A stretch of DNA of 41,755 bases from Suilimivivens sp964393865 (GCA_964393865.1 CAYMUW010000026.1:1-41755), one strand, 5' to 3'; positions 24,180 through 33,161 are shown, counted from the stretch's first letter. The notes: generated by a model from the sequence alone, not told the origin. Made by a program: numbers and translations.

Positions 24180-25289
24180 ATGGAGAAGAAGAAATGGGTG
24201 AAACACATTCCATTATTCATCATTGAAGTACTGGTGCTGGCAGTTGCTGTTGGTGTGCTGTTTGTGGTACTCCGCACTACCGGAAAAGATGGAGTAACAA
24301 AAACCGTTATCGATGAAGAGAAGATTGGGGTTAATGAGGAAGTGAAACAAAAGGTGACGGAGGCTAAGGGAAGCGATACCGCAAGCAGTTATACGGGTGT
24401 TTATAATATTGCTTTTTTTGGTGTGGATGCCAGAGATGAGAACCTTGGAAAGGGCAATAACCGAAGTGATACCATTATGATTTGTTCCATTGACATGGAC
24501 AACCATGAGGTACGTCTTATTTCTATTTACAGAGATACTTATTTGAATGCGGGAAATGATACCTATCGGAAGTGCAATGTTGCTTATGCCCTGGGAGGAC
24601 CGGAGCAGGCGCTTAGCATGATTAATATGAATACGGATCTTTATATTACAGACTATGTGACCGTAGGCTTTGAAGGCTTGACCAAGGCGGTGGATGCCCT
24701 GGGCGGTATAGAGATCGATGTGCAGGAATCGGAGATCAAGCATCTGAATAACTACCAGATCAGTATGGTGGGAACCTCCTCCGATGGAAAGAATTTTACC
24801 GCTACCGAGGGCGTGGATTATACGCCGGTTACGGAGGCCGGATTACAGACCTTAAACGGATTGCAGGCCACTGCATATTGCAGAATACGATATGTGGGAG
24901 ATGATTTTCAACGTACCGAAAGACAGAGAAATGTGCTGATTGCCATGATGGAAAAGGCGAAGAAGGCTTCGGTAGGCAGCCTGGTTGAAACCATGAATGC
25001 AGTGCTTCCTCATGTGGTGACTTCCGTGGACATAGAGGATGTGATACCCATGCTTGGCATGATCGGTGATTTTAAGGTGACGGTCAGCGACGGCTTTCCC
25101 TTTGCCGGACTTAGAAACGGGGGGAATATCGGACTGGAGGGCTCCTGTATCGTGCCCATCTCTCTGGAGGACAATGTCATAAAGCTTCATGAAGTATTGT
25201 ATCCGGATGAGAAGTATTCACCATCAGATGAAATCAAGGCCTACAGCAAGAGCATAGAAGAGGATACAGAGGGGCTTTTGCTTTATTAG
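24180..25289 (+). CDS. LytR-CpsA-Psr (LCP) family cell-wall glycopolymer ligase
   Basis: 369 residues from ATG 24180, with TAAGGAG 6 nt upstream. A short cytoplasmic end is followed by one membrane helix (about 9-30), then the extracytoplasmic LCP domain: NIAFFGVDARDENLGKGNNRSDTIMI with Asp/Arg residues that bind polyprenyl pyrophosphate, LISIYRDTYL, and RIRYVGDDFQRTERQRNVL. Such enzymes transfer teichoic acids or other polymers from a lipid carrier to peptidoglycan. The acceptor polymer cannot be read from the sequence. It stands alone between radA and tRNA-Trp. Confidence 0.9.
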   Translation: MEKKKWVKHIPLFIIEVLVLAVAVGVLFVVLRTTGKDGVTKTVIDEEKIGVNEEVKQKVTEAKGSDTASSYTGVYNIAFFGVDARDENLGKGNNRSDTIMICSIDMDNHEVRLISIYRDTYLNAGNDTYRKCNVAYALGGPEQALSMINMNTDLYITDYVTVGFEGLTKAVDALGGIEIDVQESEIKHLNNYQISMVGTSSDGKNFTATEGVDYTPVTEAGLQTLNGLQATAYCRIRYVGDDFQRTERQRNVLIAMMEKAKKASVGSLVETMNAVLPHVVTSVDIEDVIPMLGMIGDFKVTVSDGFPFAGLRNGGNIGLEGSCIVPISLEDNVIKLHEVLYPDEKYSPSDEIKAYSKSIEEDTEGLLLY

Positions 25290-25352
25290 CAGTGATACTG
25301 CAGTGAGCTGACAACGGCAGGATTAATTTTGAAAGGTTCATACATAAATTAG

Positions 25353-25382
25353 TTGACAGGGAACTGCTTCATAAGATATAAT
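25353..25382 (+). promoter_or_regulatory. consensus promoter of tRNA-Trp
   Basis: TTGACA (25353-25358), 18 nt, TATAAT (25377-25382): both hexamers match sigma-A consensus exactly. About 40 nt upstream of the mature tRNA. Confidence 0.8.
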
Positions 25383-25422
25383 AGCTTTCGGTGGTTAAAG
25401 CAATGGCATAAAACTACCATAT

Positions 25423-25493
25423 AGGGGCATAGTTCAAAGGTAGAACAGCGGTCTCCAAAACCGTCGATGTGGGTTCGATTCCTACTGCCCCTG
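25423..25493 (+). tRNA. tRNA-Trp (anticodon CCA)
   Basis: A full cloverleaf can be drawn: acceptor AGGGGCA/TGCCCCT (25423-25429 with 25486-25492), D-stem GTTC/GAAC, anticodon stem GCGGT/ACCGT around loop CTCCAAA with anticodon CCA at 25455-25457, 4-nt variable loop, and T-arm GTGGG-TTCGATT-CCTAC. The discriminator is G and CCA is not encoded. It is a single-gene transcript with its own promoter and terminator. Confidence 0.95.
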
Positions 25494-25504
25494 CTACCTG
25501 ATTT

Positions 25505-25538
25505 AAAAGGCAGGCACATGAAAAGTGCTTGCCTTTTT
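25505..25538 (+). terminator. terminator of tRNA-Trp
   Basis: AAAAGGCAGGCAC (25505-25517), 7-nt loop, GTGCTTGCCTTTT (25525-25537), one G-T pair, with T-run. Confidence 0.85.
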
Positions 25539-25847
25539 ATGTACCTGTCTTTTGGATGTGACAGGAAAGTGTTGGGATCGCAGTGAGAAGTCAATAAGGA
25601 TTAGGAGGATAAAAAAATATTGCCCCAAAATATTGCAAAGCAAAAACCCCTGAGATTATTCTCAGGGGCTTTCGCTTGTGTAAAAGGGGAATTCTTCCGG
25701 AATTGCTAATTAGCTCTGAGTTGATTCCGTGTTCAACTCTGGTACTATTATATTGCTTGGAAAAAATGAAATCTATAAGTATTTTGCTTAAAAATAACAA
25801 TATTTTTGCAAATATGACTTCGTCAAAACTTTTTTAGTCAAAATTCA
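25539..25847. other. gene-free stretch with several hairpins
   Basis: No supported gene. It holds AGGAGG near 25605 followed by no convincing start codon, the terminator stem at 25647-25668, a palindrome GCTAATTAGC near 25705, and an inverted repeat GAGTTGA/TCAACTC near 25717-25739. Otherwise AT-rich. Confidence 0.6.
25642..25668 (-). terminator. terminator for the OFA transporter (possibly bidirectional)
   Basis: CCCCTGAGA/TCTCAGGGG is a perfect 9-bp stem with a 4-nt loop. Read on the minus strand it is followed by TTTTT (25646-25642), so it suits the convergent minus-strand gene. On the plus strand only CTTTCG follows. Confidence 0.65.
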
Positions 25848-27170
25848 TTATTTTTCTTCGGATTTTTTCCCTACCATGGTAAAGCAGATAATTGCCGCAA
25901 TGATATAAAGTACGACGGTAACGTACAGCACGGTCTGGTAACCGGTGGGATTGACAATCAGTGTTTCAACGGTTCCGTCCGCAAGCTCATGAAAAAGTTC
26001 TTCCTCCTGACCAAAGTGCTTTACGATAAAGGCTGCCATCTGGTTGCCGGTCAGTCCGGCAATGGCCCATGCGGAAAGCGTGATGCCGTGGATGGCACTG
26101 ATGTTTTTCATACCGTAATGATCGGACAAAAGAGTCGGAACATTGCTGAAACCGCCACCGTAGCCTGCATTTACTACAAACAGAAGAATAAGCACAAGGA
26201 TCATAAGCAGAGTGTTCTGCCCTCTGTTGGTAATACCCTGAGTGATGATGACAAGTGCAGTAGCCGCTATGGACAGAATGAATATAATCTTGTAAATGGA
26301 ATTTCTGTCCTTAAAGGTGTCGGCCCATGCTGAGAAGCCGAGGCGCCCTCCTGCGTTGAAAATAGCGGTTACGGAAGAGAGAATACCAACCACGCCAACC
26401 AGACCGATACATTTAATAATCATCTTTTCCTGAGAAATCAGAGCCAGACCGCAGGTAATATTAATATAGAACATCAGCCAGATTCCAATGAAGGTAACGG
26501 GCTTGGCTTTGATGACGTCAATGGCGCGAGCACCCTTTTCGGTGGAAGTCGGTTCATGCCAGCCTTCCGGCTTGGCAAGAAGCAGATGTCCTACAAACAT
26601 CATAATAAAGTAAACAACAGCAAGGATCAGGAACATTTTGTATATGCCGCTTTCTCCCAGAGAATCAAGAAGAGACTGCATAATAGGACTGGCAATTGCT
26701 TTCGCTGCGCCGAAACCGGCAACAGCAAGTCCTGTAGCAAGACCCTTGCGGTCCTCAAACCAGAGCATCAGGGTTTTAACAGGAGAAAGATAACCGGTTC
26801 CAAGGCCAATACCCATAATAAAGCCGTAGCATATATAAATTCCGATCAATGCCAGGGCGCTTCCCTTATGTGCACCGCCGTACCAGATAAACAGACCGGT
26901 GCCGGCCATACCTGCGGCAAAACAGATGCTTGCAATCAGAGAGGATTTGTGGATATCCTTTTCAACAATGTTGCCTAAGAATGCGGCAGACATGCCAAGG
27001 AAAAAGATGGCAAAGCTAAAGGCCCATTCGGTAGCTCCCTTTGAAAAACCGATATAATCGGCAATTTCCTGACTAAAAATGGACCAACAGTAAACAGTAC
27101 CAATGCTGCAGTGAAGTAATAGAGCGGGTATTGCAGCTCTTACCCATTTGTTTTTTGATAGACTTTTCAT
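25848..27170 (-). CDS. MFS transporter of the oxalate/formate antiporter (OFA) family
   Basis: 440 residues from ATG 27170 (product MKSLSKNKWVRAAIP). A longer frame to 27293 exists but crosses the promoter of this gene, so the shorter start is preferred. About 12 membrane helices. The N-terminus (LLLHCSIGTVYCWSIFSQEI) and the loop after helix 2 are typical of OFA members, as is GLGTGYLSPVKTLMLWFEDRKGLATGLAVAGFG. The family exchanges small carboxylates such as oxalate and formate, though many members transport other acids. The substrate here is unknown. It is transcribed divergently from rel. Confidence 0.85.
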   Translation of the reverse strand: MKSLSKNKWVRAAIPALLLHCSIGTVYCWSIFSQEIADYIGFSKGATEWAFSFAIFFLGMSAAFLGNIVEKDIHKSSLIASICFAAGMAGTGLFIWYGGAHKGSALALIGIYICYGFIMGIGLGTGYLSPVKTLMLWFEDRKGLATGLAVAGFGAAKAIASPIMQSLLDSLGESGIYKMFLILAVVYFIMMFVGHLLLAKPEGWHEPTSTEKGARAIDVIKAKPVTFIGIWLMFYINITCGLALISQEKMIIKCIGLVGVVGILSSVTAIFNAGGRLGFSAWADTFKDRNSIYKIIFILSIAATALVIITQGITNRGQNTLLMILVLILLFVVNAGYGGGFSNVPTLLSDHYGMKNISAIHGITLSAWAIAGLTGNQMAAFIVKHFGQEEELFHELADGTVETLIVNPTGYQTVLYVTVVLYIIAAIICFTMVGKKSEEK

Positions 27171-27222
27171 GGTGCAACTCACTTTCTTATCATAATATGT
27201 ATTAATAAAAATCTTAAATATA

Positions 27223-27251
27223 ATTATACCGTAGTGAGTCTGTTTTTCCAA
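27223..27251 (-). promoter_or_regulatory. promoter of the OFA transporter gene
   Basis: On the minus strand TTGGAA (27251-27246), 17 nt, TATAAT (27228-27223), about 55 nt before the ATG. The -35 overlaps one of two direct copies of TTTTTCCAA(G/C)TG (27243-27254, 27268-27279), which may be operator sites. Confidence 0.6.
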
Positions 27252-27292
27252 GTGTAAAATAGGCGCTTTTTTCCAACTGAAAAACAGGCTCA

Positions 27293-27321
27293 TTGACTAT
27301 ATTATTAAAAGAATATATAAT
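27293..27321 (+). promoter_or_regulatory. promoter of rel
   Basis: TTGACT (27293-27298), 17 nt, TATAAT (27316-27321), about 75 nt before the ATG at 27395. Confidence 0.7.
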
Positions 27322-27394
27322 AATTTGGTATCAATTTAAAATAATACAAAATAGTAAAGAAACTGTTTTGACAAACAAACACGGATGTGATGGC

Positions 27395-29719
27395 ATGACA
27401 GAAGAAAAAAATACAAACCAACAGAAAAATGAAGTAGTATTTGATGACGGAAGAATTGAAGCCATACAGGAATTTCAAAGCCCCGAGCAGCTTTACCGGG
27501 ACCTTATTCTGCGTGTCCGAAAATATCATCCTTCTGATGACATTTCCCTGATTGAAAAGGCATATCATCTGGCGTCCAAGGCCCATGAGAATCAGGTGAG
27601 AAAGTCGGGAGAGCCATATATCATCCATCCCTTATGCGTTGCGATTATTCTTGCCGATCTGGAAATGGATAAGGAGACCATAGCGGCAGGTCTGCTCCAT
27701 GATGTGGTGGAGGACACCATTTTTACCTCTCAGGAAATAGAACAGCAATTTGGCGCAGATGTAGCGCTTTTGGTGGATGGAGTGACCAAGCTGCAGCACC
27801 TTCATTTTTCCGGGGACCAGGGTGACAAGACGCCGGACCGCTTGGAAATGCAGGCGGAGAATCTTCGTAAGATGTTTCTTGCCATGGCAAAGGACATTAG
27901 AGTTATTATTATTAAACTGGCAGACAGACTTCACAACATGCGGACCCTGAAATATCAAAAGCCGGAAAGCCAGCAGAGAATTGCAAGAGAGACCATGGAG
28001 ATATATGCACCTATTGCACAGCGGCTTGGTATTTCCAAAATCAAGGTGGAACTGGATGATCTTTCGCTGAAGTATTTGGAGCCGGAAGCCTATTATGATC
28101 TGGTGGATAAAATTGCGGTGCGTAAAAGCGTCCGTGAAAAATATATTCAAAATATTGTTGACGAGGTCAGTGAGCATATCAATAATGCCGGCATTAAAGC
28201 GCAGATTGACGGTCGTGTAAAGCACTTTTTCAGTATATATAAGAAGATGAAAAACCAAAATAAAACCATAGATCAGATCTATGATCTGTTTGCAGTGCGC
28301 ATTATTGTGGACACGGTTAAGGACTGTTATGCGGCTCTTGGCGTAATCCATGAGATGTATAAACCCATTCCGGGACGTTTCAAGGACTATATAGCCATGC
28401 CCAAGGCCAACATGTATCAGTCTCTGCATACCACATTGATCGGAAGCAGCGGGCAGCCTTTTGAAATTCAGATCCGCACCTATGAAATGCATAAAGCGGC
28501 AGAATACGGTATTGCGGCCCATTGGAAATATAAGGAAGCCTCCGACGGAAAGAAGGTTGAAAATTCCGAGGAGGAAAAGCTGGCGTGGCTGCGTCAGATT
28601 TTGGAATGGCAGCGGGATATGTCCGACAATAAGGAATTCATGAATCTGCTTAAGAGCGATTTGGATTTATTTTCGGACAGTGTATATTGCTTCACACCGA
28701 CCGGAGAGGTGAAGAACCTTCCTGCCGGTTCCACACCCATTGATTTTGCATACAGCATTCACAGTGCGGTAGGAAATAAAATGATCGGCGCCAGAGTCAA
28801 TGGAAAACTGGTGACTATTGATTATGAGATCAAAAACGGTGACCGTATTGAGATTATGACCTCCCAGAATTCTAAGGGACCGAGCCGCGACTGGCTGAAT
28901 GTGGTTAAGAGTACACAGGCTAAAAGTAAGATCAATCAGTGGTTTAAAAATGAATTTAAGGAAGAAAATATTGTTAAGGGCAAGGATCTCTTAAACAATT
29001 ACTGCCGTTCCAAGGGCATTAATATTTCGGACTTAATGAAAACCGAATATATGGATGTAATCATGCGCAAGTATGGCTTCCGGGACTGGGAGTCTGTTCT
29101 GGCGGCAGTAGGGCATGGAGGCCTGAAAGAGGGACAGATCATCAATAAGATGATGGAACACTATGAGAAGGATCACAGGAAAGAGCTGACCAATGAAGAG
29201 GTCCTGGCTGCGGTAGCAGAAAGTGATCCCGCCAAAAAGCCGGTTCAGATCAAATCCAAAAGCGGTATTGTGGTTAAAGGCATTCATGATCTGGCGGTGC
29301 GTTTTTCCAAGTGCTGTTCGCCTGTACCGGGGGATGAAATTGTGGGCTTTGTTACCAGGGGAAGAGGCATTTCCATTCACAGGACGGACTGTATCAACAT
29401 CTTAAATCTGCCCGAATTAGAGAGGGACAGATTGATCGATGCGGAGTGGGAAGGTGTTCCGGATGAGACTATCGGTGAAAAATATCTTGCGGAAATCAGA
29501 ATTTTTGCCAATAATCGAAACGGTCTGTTAGCGGATATTTCCAAAGCCCTGACCGAAAAGAATATAGATATTCTTTCCATGAATACCAGAACCAATAAGC
29601 AGGGGCTTGCCACATTGGCAACCTCCTTTGAGATCAGCAACAGGGATGAATTGATTCGTATTATAGATAAGATCAGATCCATTGAAAGTGTAATAGATAT
29701 AGAAAGAACTACTGGCTGA
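27395..29719 (+). CDS. rel: bifunctional (p)ppGpp synthetase/hydrolase Rel
   Basis: 774 residues from ATG 27395. The frame extends to 27293, but that part overlaps the promoter, so it is not translated. The enzyme makes and degrades the alarmone (p)ppGpp in the stringent response. Domains in order: HD hydrolase (about 45-200; AGLLHDVVEDT), synthetase (about 240-370; IYDLFAVRIIV, GRFKDYIAMPKANMYQSLHT), TGS (about 410-470; VYCFTPTGEVKNLPAGSTPIDFAY), a helical region, a Cys-rich part (FSKCCSPVPGDEI) and a C-terminal ACT domain. Hydrolase and synthetase motifs both look intact. The ribosome binding site is weak. The MBL hydrolase gene follows after 24 nt. Confidence 0.94.
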   Translation: MTEEKNTNQQKNEVVFDDGRIEAIQEFQSPEQLYRDLILRVRKYHPSDDISLIEKAYHLASKAHENQVRKSGEPYIIHPLCVAIILADLEMDKETIAAGLLHDVVEDTIFTSQEIEQQFGADVALLVDGVTKLQHLHFSGDQGDKTPDRLEMQAENLRKMFLAMAKDIRVIIIKLADRLHNMRTLKYQKPESQQRIARETMEIYAPIAQRLGISKIKVELDDLSLKYLEPEAYYDLVDKIAVRKSVREKYIQNIVDEVSEHINNAGIKAQIDGRVKHFFSIYKKMKNQNKTIDQIYDLFAVRIIVDTVKDCYAALGVIHEMYKPIPGRFKDYIAMPKANMYQSLHTTLIGSSGQPFEIQIRTYEMHKAAEYGIAAHWKYKEASDGKKVENSEEEKLAWLRQILEWQRDMSDNKEFMNLLKSDLDLFSDSVYCFTPTGEVKNLPAGSTPIDFAYSIHSAVGNKMIGARVNGKLVTIDYEIKNGDRIEIMTSQNSKGPSRDWLNVVKSTQAKSKINQWFKNEFKEENIVKGKDLLNNYCRSKGINISDLMKTEYMDVIMRKYGFRDWESVLAAVGHGGLKEGQIINKMMEHYEKDHRKELTNEEVLAAVAESDPAKKPVQIKSKSGIVVKGIHDLAVRFSKCCSPVPGDEIVGFVTRGRGISIHRTDCINILNLPELERDRLIDAEWEGVPDETIGEKYLAEIRIFANNRNGLLADISKALTEKNIDILSMNTRTNKQGLATLATSFEISNRDELIRIIDKIRSIESVIDIERTTG

Positions 29720-29743
29720 CACAGAGAGGAGCTTTGAAAGCAA

Positions 29744-30373
29744 ATGGGAAACCTGAAAATAGGGCGAATTGTTTTAGGTATATGCCAAACCAACTGTTAT
29801 TTTATATATGAAGATGGCAAAAAGCAGGTAATTGTTTTTGATCCGGCGGATCAGGGTGAGTATCTTTATAACAAATTAAAAGAAAATGGTTTTCAGGTTG
29901 AGGCTATTTTGCTGACTCATGGGCATTTTGACCATATTTGGGGACTGGAGGCGTTAAGAAACTTATCCGGTGCAAAGGTATATGCCTATGAGGGTGAGAA
30001 AGCGCTTTGTGAGGATGCGTCGTTAAATGTATCAAAGGGCGCTGGGAGAGCCTGCACGGTAAAAGCCGATGAATATGTGGGAGACGGAGCGGAAATAACC
30101 GCTGCCGGAATAACCTGTAAATTGATTGCAACGCCGGGACACACGGCAGGAAGCTGCTGTTATTATTTTGAGGATGATAAAATTCTGATTAGTGGAGACA
30201 CTTTATTTCAGGAGTCTGTGGGAAGAACGGATTTACCTACCGGCAGCATGAGCACGCTGGTCCGTTCCATAAGAGAGAAGCTGATGGTGCTGCCGGAGGA
30301 TGTAAAGGTTTATCCTGGGCATGGAGAGACGACTACCATCGGATATGAAAGGGAGTACAATCCTTTTATTTAG
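29744..30373 (+). CDS. MBL-fold metallo-hydrolase (glyoxalase II-like)
   Basis: 209 residues, ATG 29744, with AGAGGAG 12 nt upstream. The zinc-binding motif THGHFDH (His59, His61, Asp63, His64) is followed by GHTAGSCCYYF, ISGDTLF and the final GHGETT, giving the full two-metal ligand set of the metallo-beta-lactamase fold. The size and motifs match the short bacterial glyoxalase II-like hydrolases (YcbL type), which hydrolyse thioesters. The substrate is not known. It is likely co-transcribed with rel, a common arrangement in Clostridia. Confidence 0.85.
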   Translation: MGNLKIGRIVLGICQTNCYFIYEDGKKQVIVFDPADQGEYLYNKLKENGFQVEAILLTHGHFDHIWGLEALRNLSGAKVYAYEGEKALCEDASLNVSKGAGRACTVKADEYVGDGAEITAAGITCKLIATPGHTAGSCCYYFEDDKILISGDTLFQESVGRTDLPTGSMSTLVRSIREKLMVLPEDVKVYPGHGETTTIGYEREYNPFI

Positions 30374-30417
30374 GAAGCGGAAATTTGACCGATCGAATTG
30401 AAAGAAAGGGAAACAAG

Positions 30418-31590
30418 ATGAAAAAAAGGCTACTTAGCTTGTTTATAGCGGGTATCATGGCTTTGACTATGCTGTCCGGCTGTGGAAAGAGTAATGAGGA
30501 GGAAAAAGAGCCGGATGTGGTAGAAGAGGCACAGGTGGCAACACCGGAGCCTACGGCAGAGCCGTCGCCTACGCCGGAGGGATTTCCGGTTATTCAGGAG
30601 AGAACAGTTGTGGATGGTCAGATGCAGAGCTATCTGACAGGAGAATGGAAGGAGCAGGAGGTCGTTACGAGACGGCCGATTGCCGTTATGATTCCTAACA
30701 ATTCTCCCGCTATGCCGCAGTACGGAATTTCCAAAGCCAGCATTATTTATGAGGCGCCTGTGGAGGGACGTATTACCAGATTGATGGCTGTGTTTGAGGA
30801 TTTTGATGATCTGGATCGGATTGGGCCGGTAAGAAGCAGCAGGGATTATTTTGTATATGTTGCCATGGGCTATGAAGCAATTTACTGTAACTGGGGATTG
30901 GCAAGACCCTATGTGGAGGAGCTGATTAACCGGGATACAGTGCAGAATATCAGCGCTGCCGTTGCAGGTATTTATAACCCGGCGCATGAGGCCTTTGACA
31001 GAATAAGCAGGCCGGGATATGCTGACGAGTTTAGAGGCTATCTTTTCATTGACGGATTGATGGAAGCCGCCGAGAGACTTGAATATGATTGGGAGTATGA
31101 TGATGCTTATGTGCCGCCCTTTACCTTTGCGGCCGATGAGGTGCGTGCCGAGGATTATTATGCGGATGCGGAAAGTGCAGTCCTGATTTATCCCGGCGGA
31201 ACGGAAGGAAATAAAGGCGGCTATGGAGCCTATAATCCTTACTTTGAGTACAACGAGCAGGATCAGCTGTATTACAGATTTCAGGACAATGATAAGCAGA
31301 TTGATGAACTGGATGGAAGCCAGCTTGCAGTTTCCAACGTGGTGTTCCAGTATTGTCACGGTGAGGTTCGTGATGACCATGATTATCTTGCATTCGGCGT
31401 TCACGGAGAAGGAGACGCCATTGTCTTTACAGGCGGCAAGGTGATTAAGGGTACCTGGGAGCGTTACAACGGTGACGCCACACCTGCTAAATTCTATGAT
31501 GAAAATGGCGAGGAGATCATCTTTAATCAGGGGAAAACCTGGGTTTGCAATATCTGGGAAGAGTATGGCGAGTATGTGAAGTATGAGTAG
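30418..31590 (+). CDS. DUF3048-domain (YerB-like) lipoprotein
   Basis: 390 residues from ATG 30418, which gives a proper lipoprotein signal (MKKRLLS, hydrophobic core, LSGC with Cys22); a TTG at 30385 would add 11 unlikely residues. After a Glu/Pro/Thr-rich linker (about 25-60) the DUF3048 domain begins with RRPIAVMIPNN and contains RLMAVFEDFDDLDRIGPVRSSRDYFV. Its C-terminal half has the GTWERYNGDATPAKFYDENG pattern common to the family. It is membrane-anchored on the outer face. Function is unknown; in B. subtilis the relative is YerB. Confidence 0.85.
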   Translation: MKKRLLSLFIAGIMALTMLSGCGKSNEEEKEPDVVEEAQVATPEPTAEPSPTPEGFPVIQERTVVDGQMQSYLTGEWKEQEVVTRRPIAVMIPNNSPAMPQYGISKASIIYEAPVEGRITRLMAVFEDFDDLDRIGPVRSSRDYFVYVAMGYEAIYCNWGLARPYVEELINRDTVQNISAAVAGIYNPAHEAFDRISRPGYADEFRGYLFIDGLMEAAERLEYDWEYDDAYVPPFTFAADEVRAEDYYADAESAVLIYPGGTEGNKGGYGAYNPYFEYNEQDQLYYRFQDNDKQIDELDGSQLAVSNVVFQYCHGEVRDDHDYLAFGVHGEGDAIVFTGGKVIKGTWERYNGDATPAKFYDENGEEIIFNQGKTWVCNIWEEYGEYVKYE

Positions 31591-31623
31591 GCGAATGTAA
31601 GGCCGGCGGGGAGGGTGAAAAGC

Positions 31624-31989
31624 TTGACGATAAAATTAAGTTCCCATAATTATGATATTGTGGATTGCGGAACCGTATTTTTATTTGATAATGACAGTGA
31701 TTTGACATTGGATATTACTGTGGACGAAACTTTTGCGATTGGGGTAGTTATTCGTTTTATAGAGGATGTATCCGAGGAACAGTGTATTAAAACAGAGATT
31801 GTGGGCAACTGTGTTAAAATGGACTGTGTCAATTTCCTGCAAAACGGTACAGGGTTAGCTAAGCCAATAGAATTGGCAATGGTTAATGGGAAAAGGCTGT
31901 ATTTTATGTTTTGGGCTTATTTGGAGGGGAAGGAAGACGGAAAAATAAAGAGCCGCAAGGTAGAGTATACTTTGTATAGTGAGAAGTAG
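31624..31989 (+). CDS. small protein paired with HipA-like kinase (DUF6864-like)
   Basis: 121 residues from TTG 31624 (GGAGG 9 nt upstream; GTG at 31615 is too close to that site). The product reads MTIKLSSHNYDIVDCGTVFLF and is built of short alternating strands with little helix, ending KVEYTLYSEK. No signal peptide, membrane helix or helix-turn-helix is visible. It resembles DUF6864 proteins as I recall them; that assignment is tentative. It lies 14 nt before the kinase gene, so the two form one unit. It could be an inhibitor, adaptor or substrate of the kinase. Base composition is more AT-rich than in the flanking genes. Confidence 0.6.
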   Translation: MTIKLSSHNYDIVDCGTVFLFDNDSDLTLDITVDETFAIGVVIRFIEDVSEEQCIKTEIVGNCVKMDCVNFLQNGTGLAKPIELAMVNGKRLYFMFWAYLEGKEDGKIKSRKVEYTLYSEK

Positions 31990-32003
31990 GGGATGGTGAT
32001 GCT

Positions 32004-33161
32004 GTGGTTAACCGTTTGCTGATAAAAAATGGAAAATATATTTTAAACGAAAACAGTCCAAGCTCTGAAGAGAAAGACGGTATGATATGCTATGAGATCA
32101 TGCATGGAACAAGGAAAGTGGCAGAGATCAATACCAGAGGAGAAGCTGTCGTACTGGATGAAAGGTTTTGCCCCTATGATCTTTATCTTGAGAGTGGACG
32201 TGATTTTGATATACAGTTTAACAATATAAATAATTTTTATCATTGGTGTGCTTCGCGTGTATTGTCTCTTGACAGAAAATATGCTAAAGAAATTTTGAAC
32301 AGTATTGGAATGGCACAGGCAATGACAGATCGTGATCGTGCTAAAATATCATTATCATATCACTGTGTGTCGTTGACGGATATCTATTGGGTCAAAGAGA
32401 AGAACGAAGAAGTTTCTTTTGAGAGTTTGAACCTGTATGATAATTCATTAAATAAAGCGATTGTGGAATTGCCGCTTCGGGGAAAGCCGATGACGGTCAC
32501 CAATCAGGAGTTGGCGCCGGACTTGTCAACAAAAGGATGTTTCCCTAAAGCATGGATCAGAAGAGGAAATGATTTTATCTTATTGAAAGACGGCGGTGAT
32601 GATGCGGTAAGGAAAGAATTGCTTGCAAGTAAGCTGTGTCAGTGCTTTGATTTTAAGCAGGTGGAATATAAAGAGGGATTTTATGACGGACAGAGAGTAA
32701 CAGAAAGTAGGATCATAACCTCAAAACGTTATTCAATTGCTTCGAAGATGGCATTTGAAATATATGCTGTGAATCATGATCTGGATGTGTTGGATGAATG
32801 TATCAGAGTGGATAAAAATACATATTATGGCATGAACATTATTGACTATCTGGTTGGAAATATTGACAGACACCCGGAGAACTGGGGGATACTGATTGAC
32901 AATCAGACAAATGAATATATTTCATTATATCCGCTGATGGATTTTAACCAGAGCTTTGGCAGCTATGATACCATAGATGGTGCAAATTGTCAGACTGTTT
33001 ATCCCAGAAAAATGACACAGCGTGAGGCTGCAGTCGAGGCCGTGGGTCAGATCGGCTTACATCAGATCAAAGATATAGATGAAAGCATTTTTGAAGATGC
33101 GGCGGAATGGAAAGAAATGTTTTTCAGAAGGCTGGAAGAATTAAGAAAGCATTGTAGGTGA
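32004..33161 (+). CDS. HipA-like serine/threonine kinase
   Basis: 385 residues from GTG 32004. The C-terminal two thirds show a HipA/CtkA-type kinase: FILLKDGGDDAVRKE with the likely ATP-binding Lys195 and Glu205, the catalytic loop LVGNIDRHPENWG with Asp288 and Asn293, and LMDFNQSF with Asp313 as the metal-binding Asp. All key residues are present, so it should be active. The N-terminal ~170 residues match nothing I know and lack the usual HipA N-terminal domain. No HipB-type DNA-binding partner is adjacent; instead the small strand-rich protein lies upstream. A strong terminator follows. Possible roles: toxin-antitoxin-like unit, defence, or signalling. Confidence 0.72.
   Translation: MVNRLLIKNGKYILNENSPSSEEKDGMICYEIMHGTRKVAEINTRGEAVVLDERFCPYDLYLESGRDFDIQFNNINNFYHWCASRVLSLDRKYAKEILNSIGMAQAMTDRDRAKISLSYHCVSLTDIYWVKEKNEEVSFESLNLYDNSLNKAIVELPLRGKPMTVTNQELAPDLSTKGCFPKAWIRRGNDFILLKDGGDDAVRKELLASKLCQCFDFKQVEYKEGFYDGQRVTESRIITSKRYSIASKMAFEIYAVNHDLDVLDECIRVDKNTYYGMNIIDYLVGNIDRHPENWGILIDNQTNEYISLYPLMDFNQSFGSYDTIDGANCQTVYPRKMTQREAAVEAVGQIGLHQIKDIDESIFEDAAEWKEMFFRRLEELRKHCR

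Noticed and set aside
25603..25710. Possible small gene after AGGAGG with a TTG start near 25619
   Set aside because: The frame crosses a terminator hairpin, the spacing is long, and the product (about 30 residues) has no protein-like pattern.
27632..28522. 296-codon minus-strand frame
   Set aside because: Antisense to rel, whose domains are certain; no ribosome binding site or family match.
30430..31404. 324-codon minus-strand frame
   Set aside because: Antisense to the DUF3048 lipoprotein gene, with no recognisable domain; composition is that of a shadow frame.
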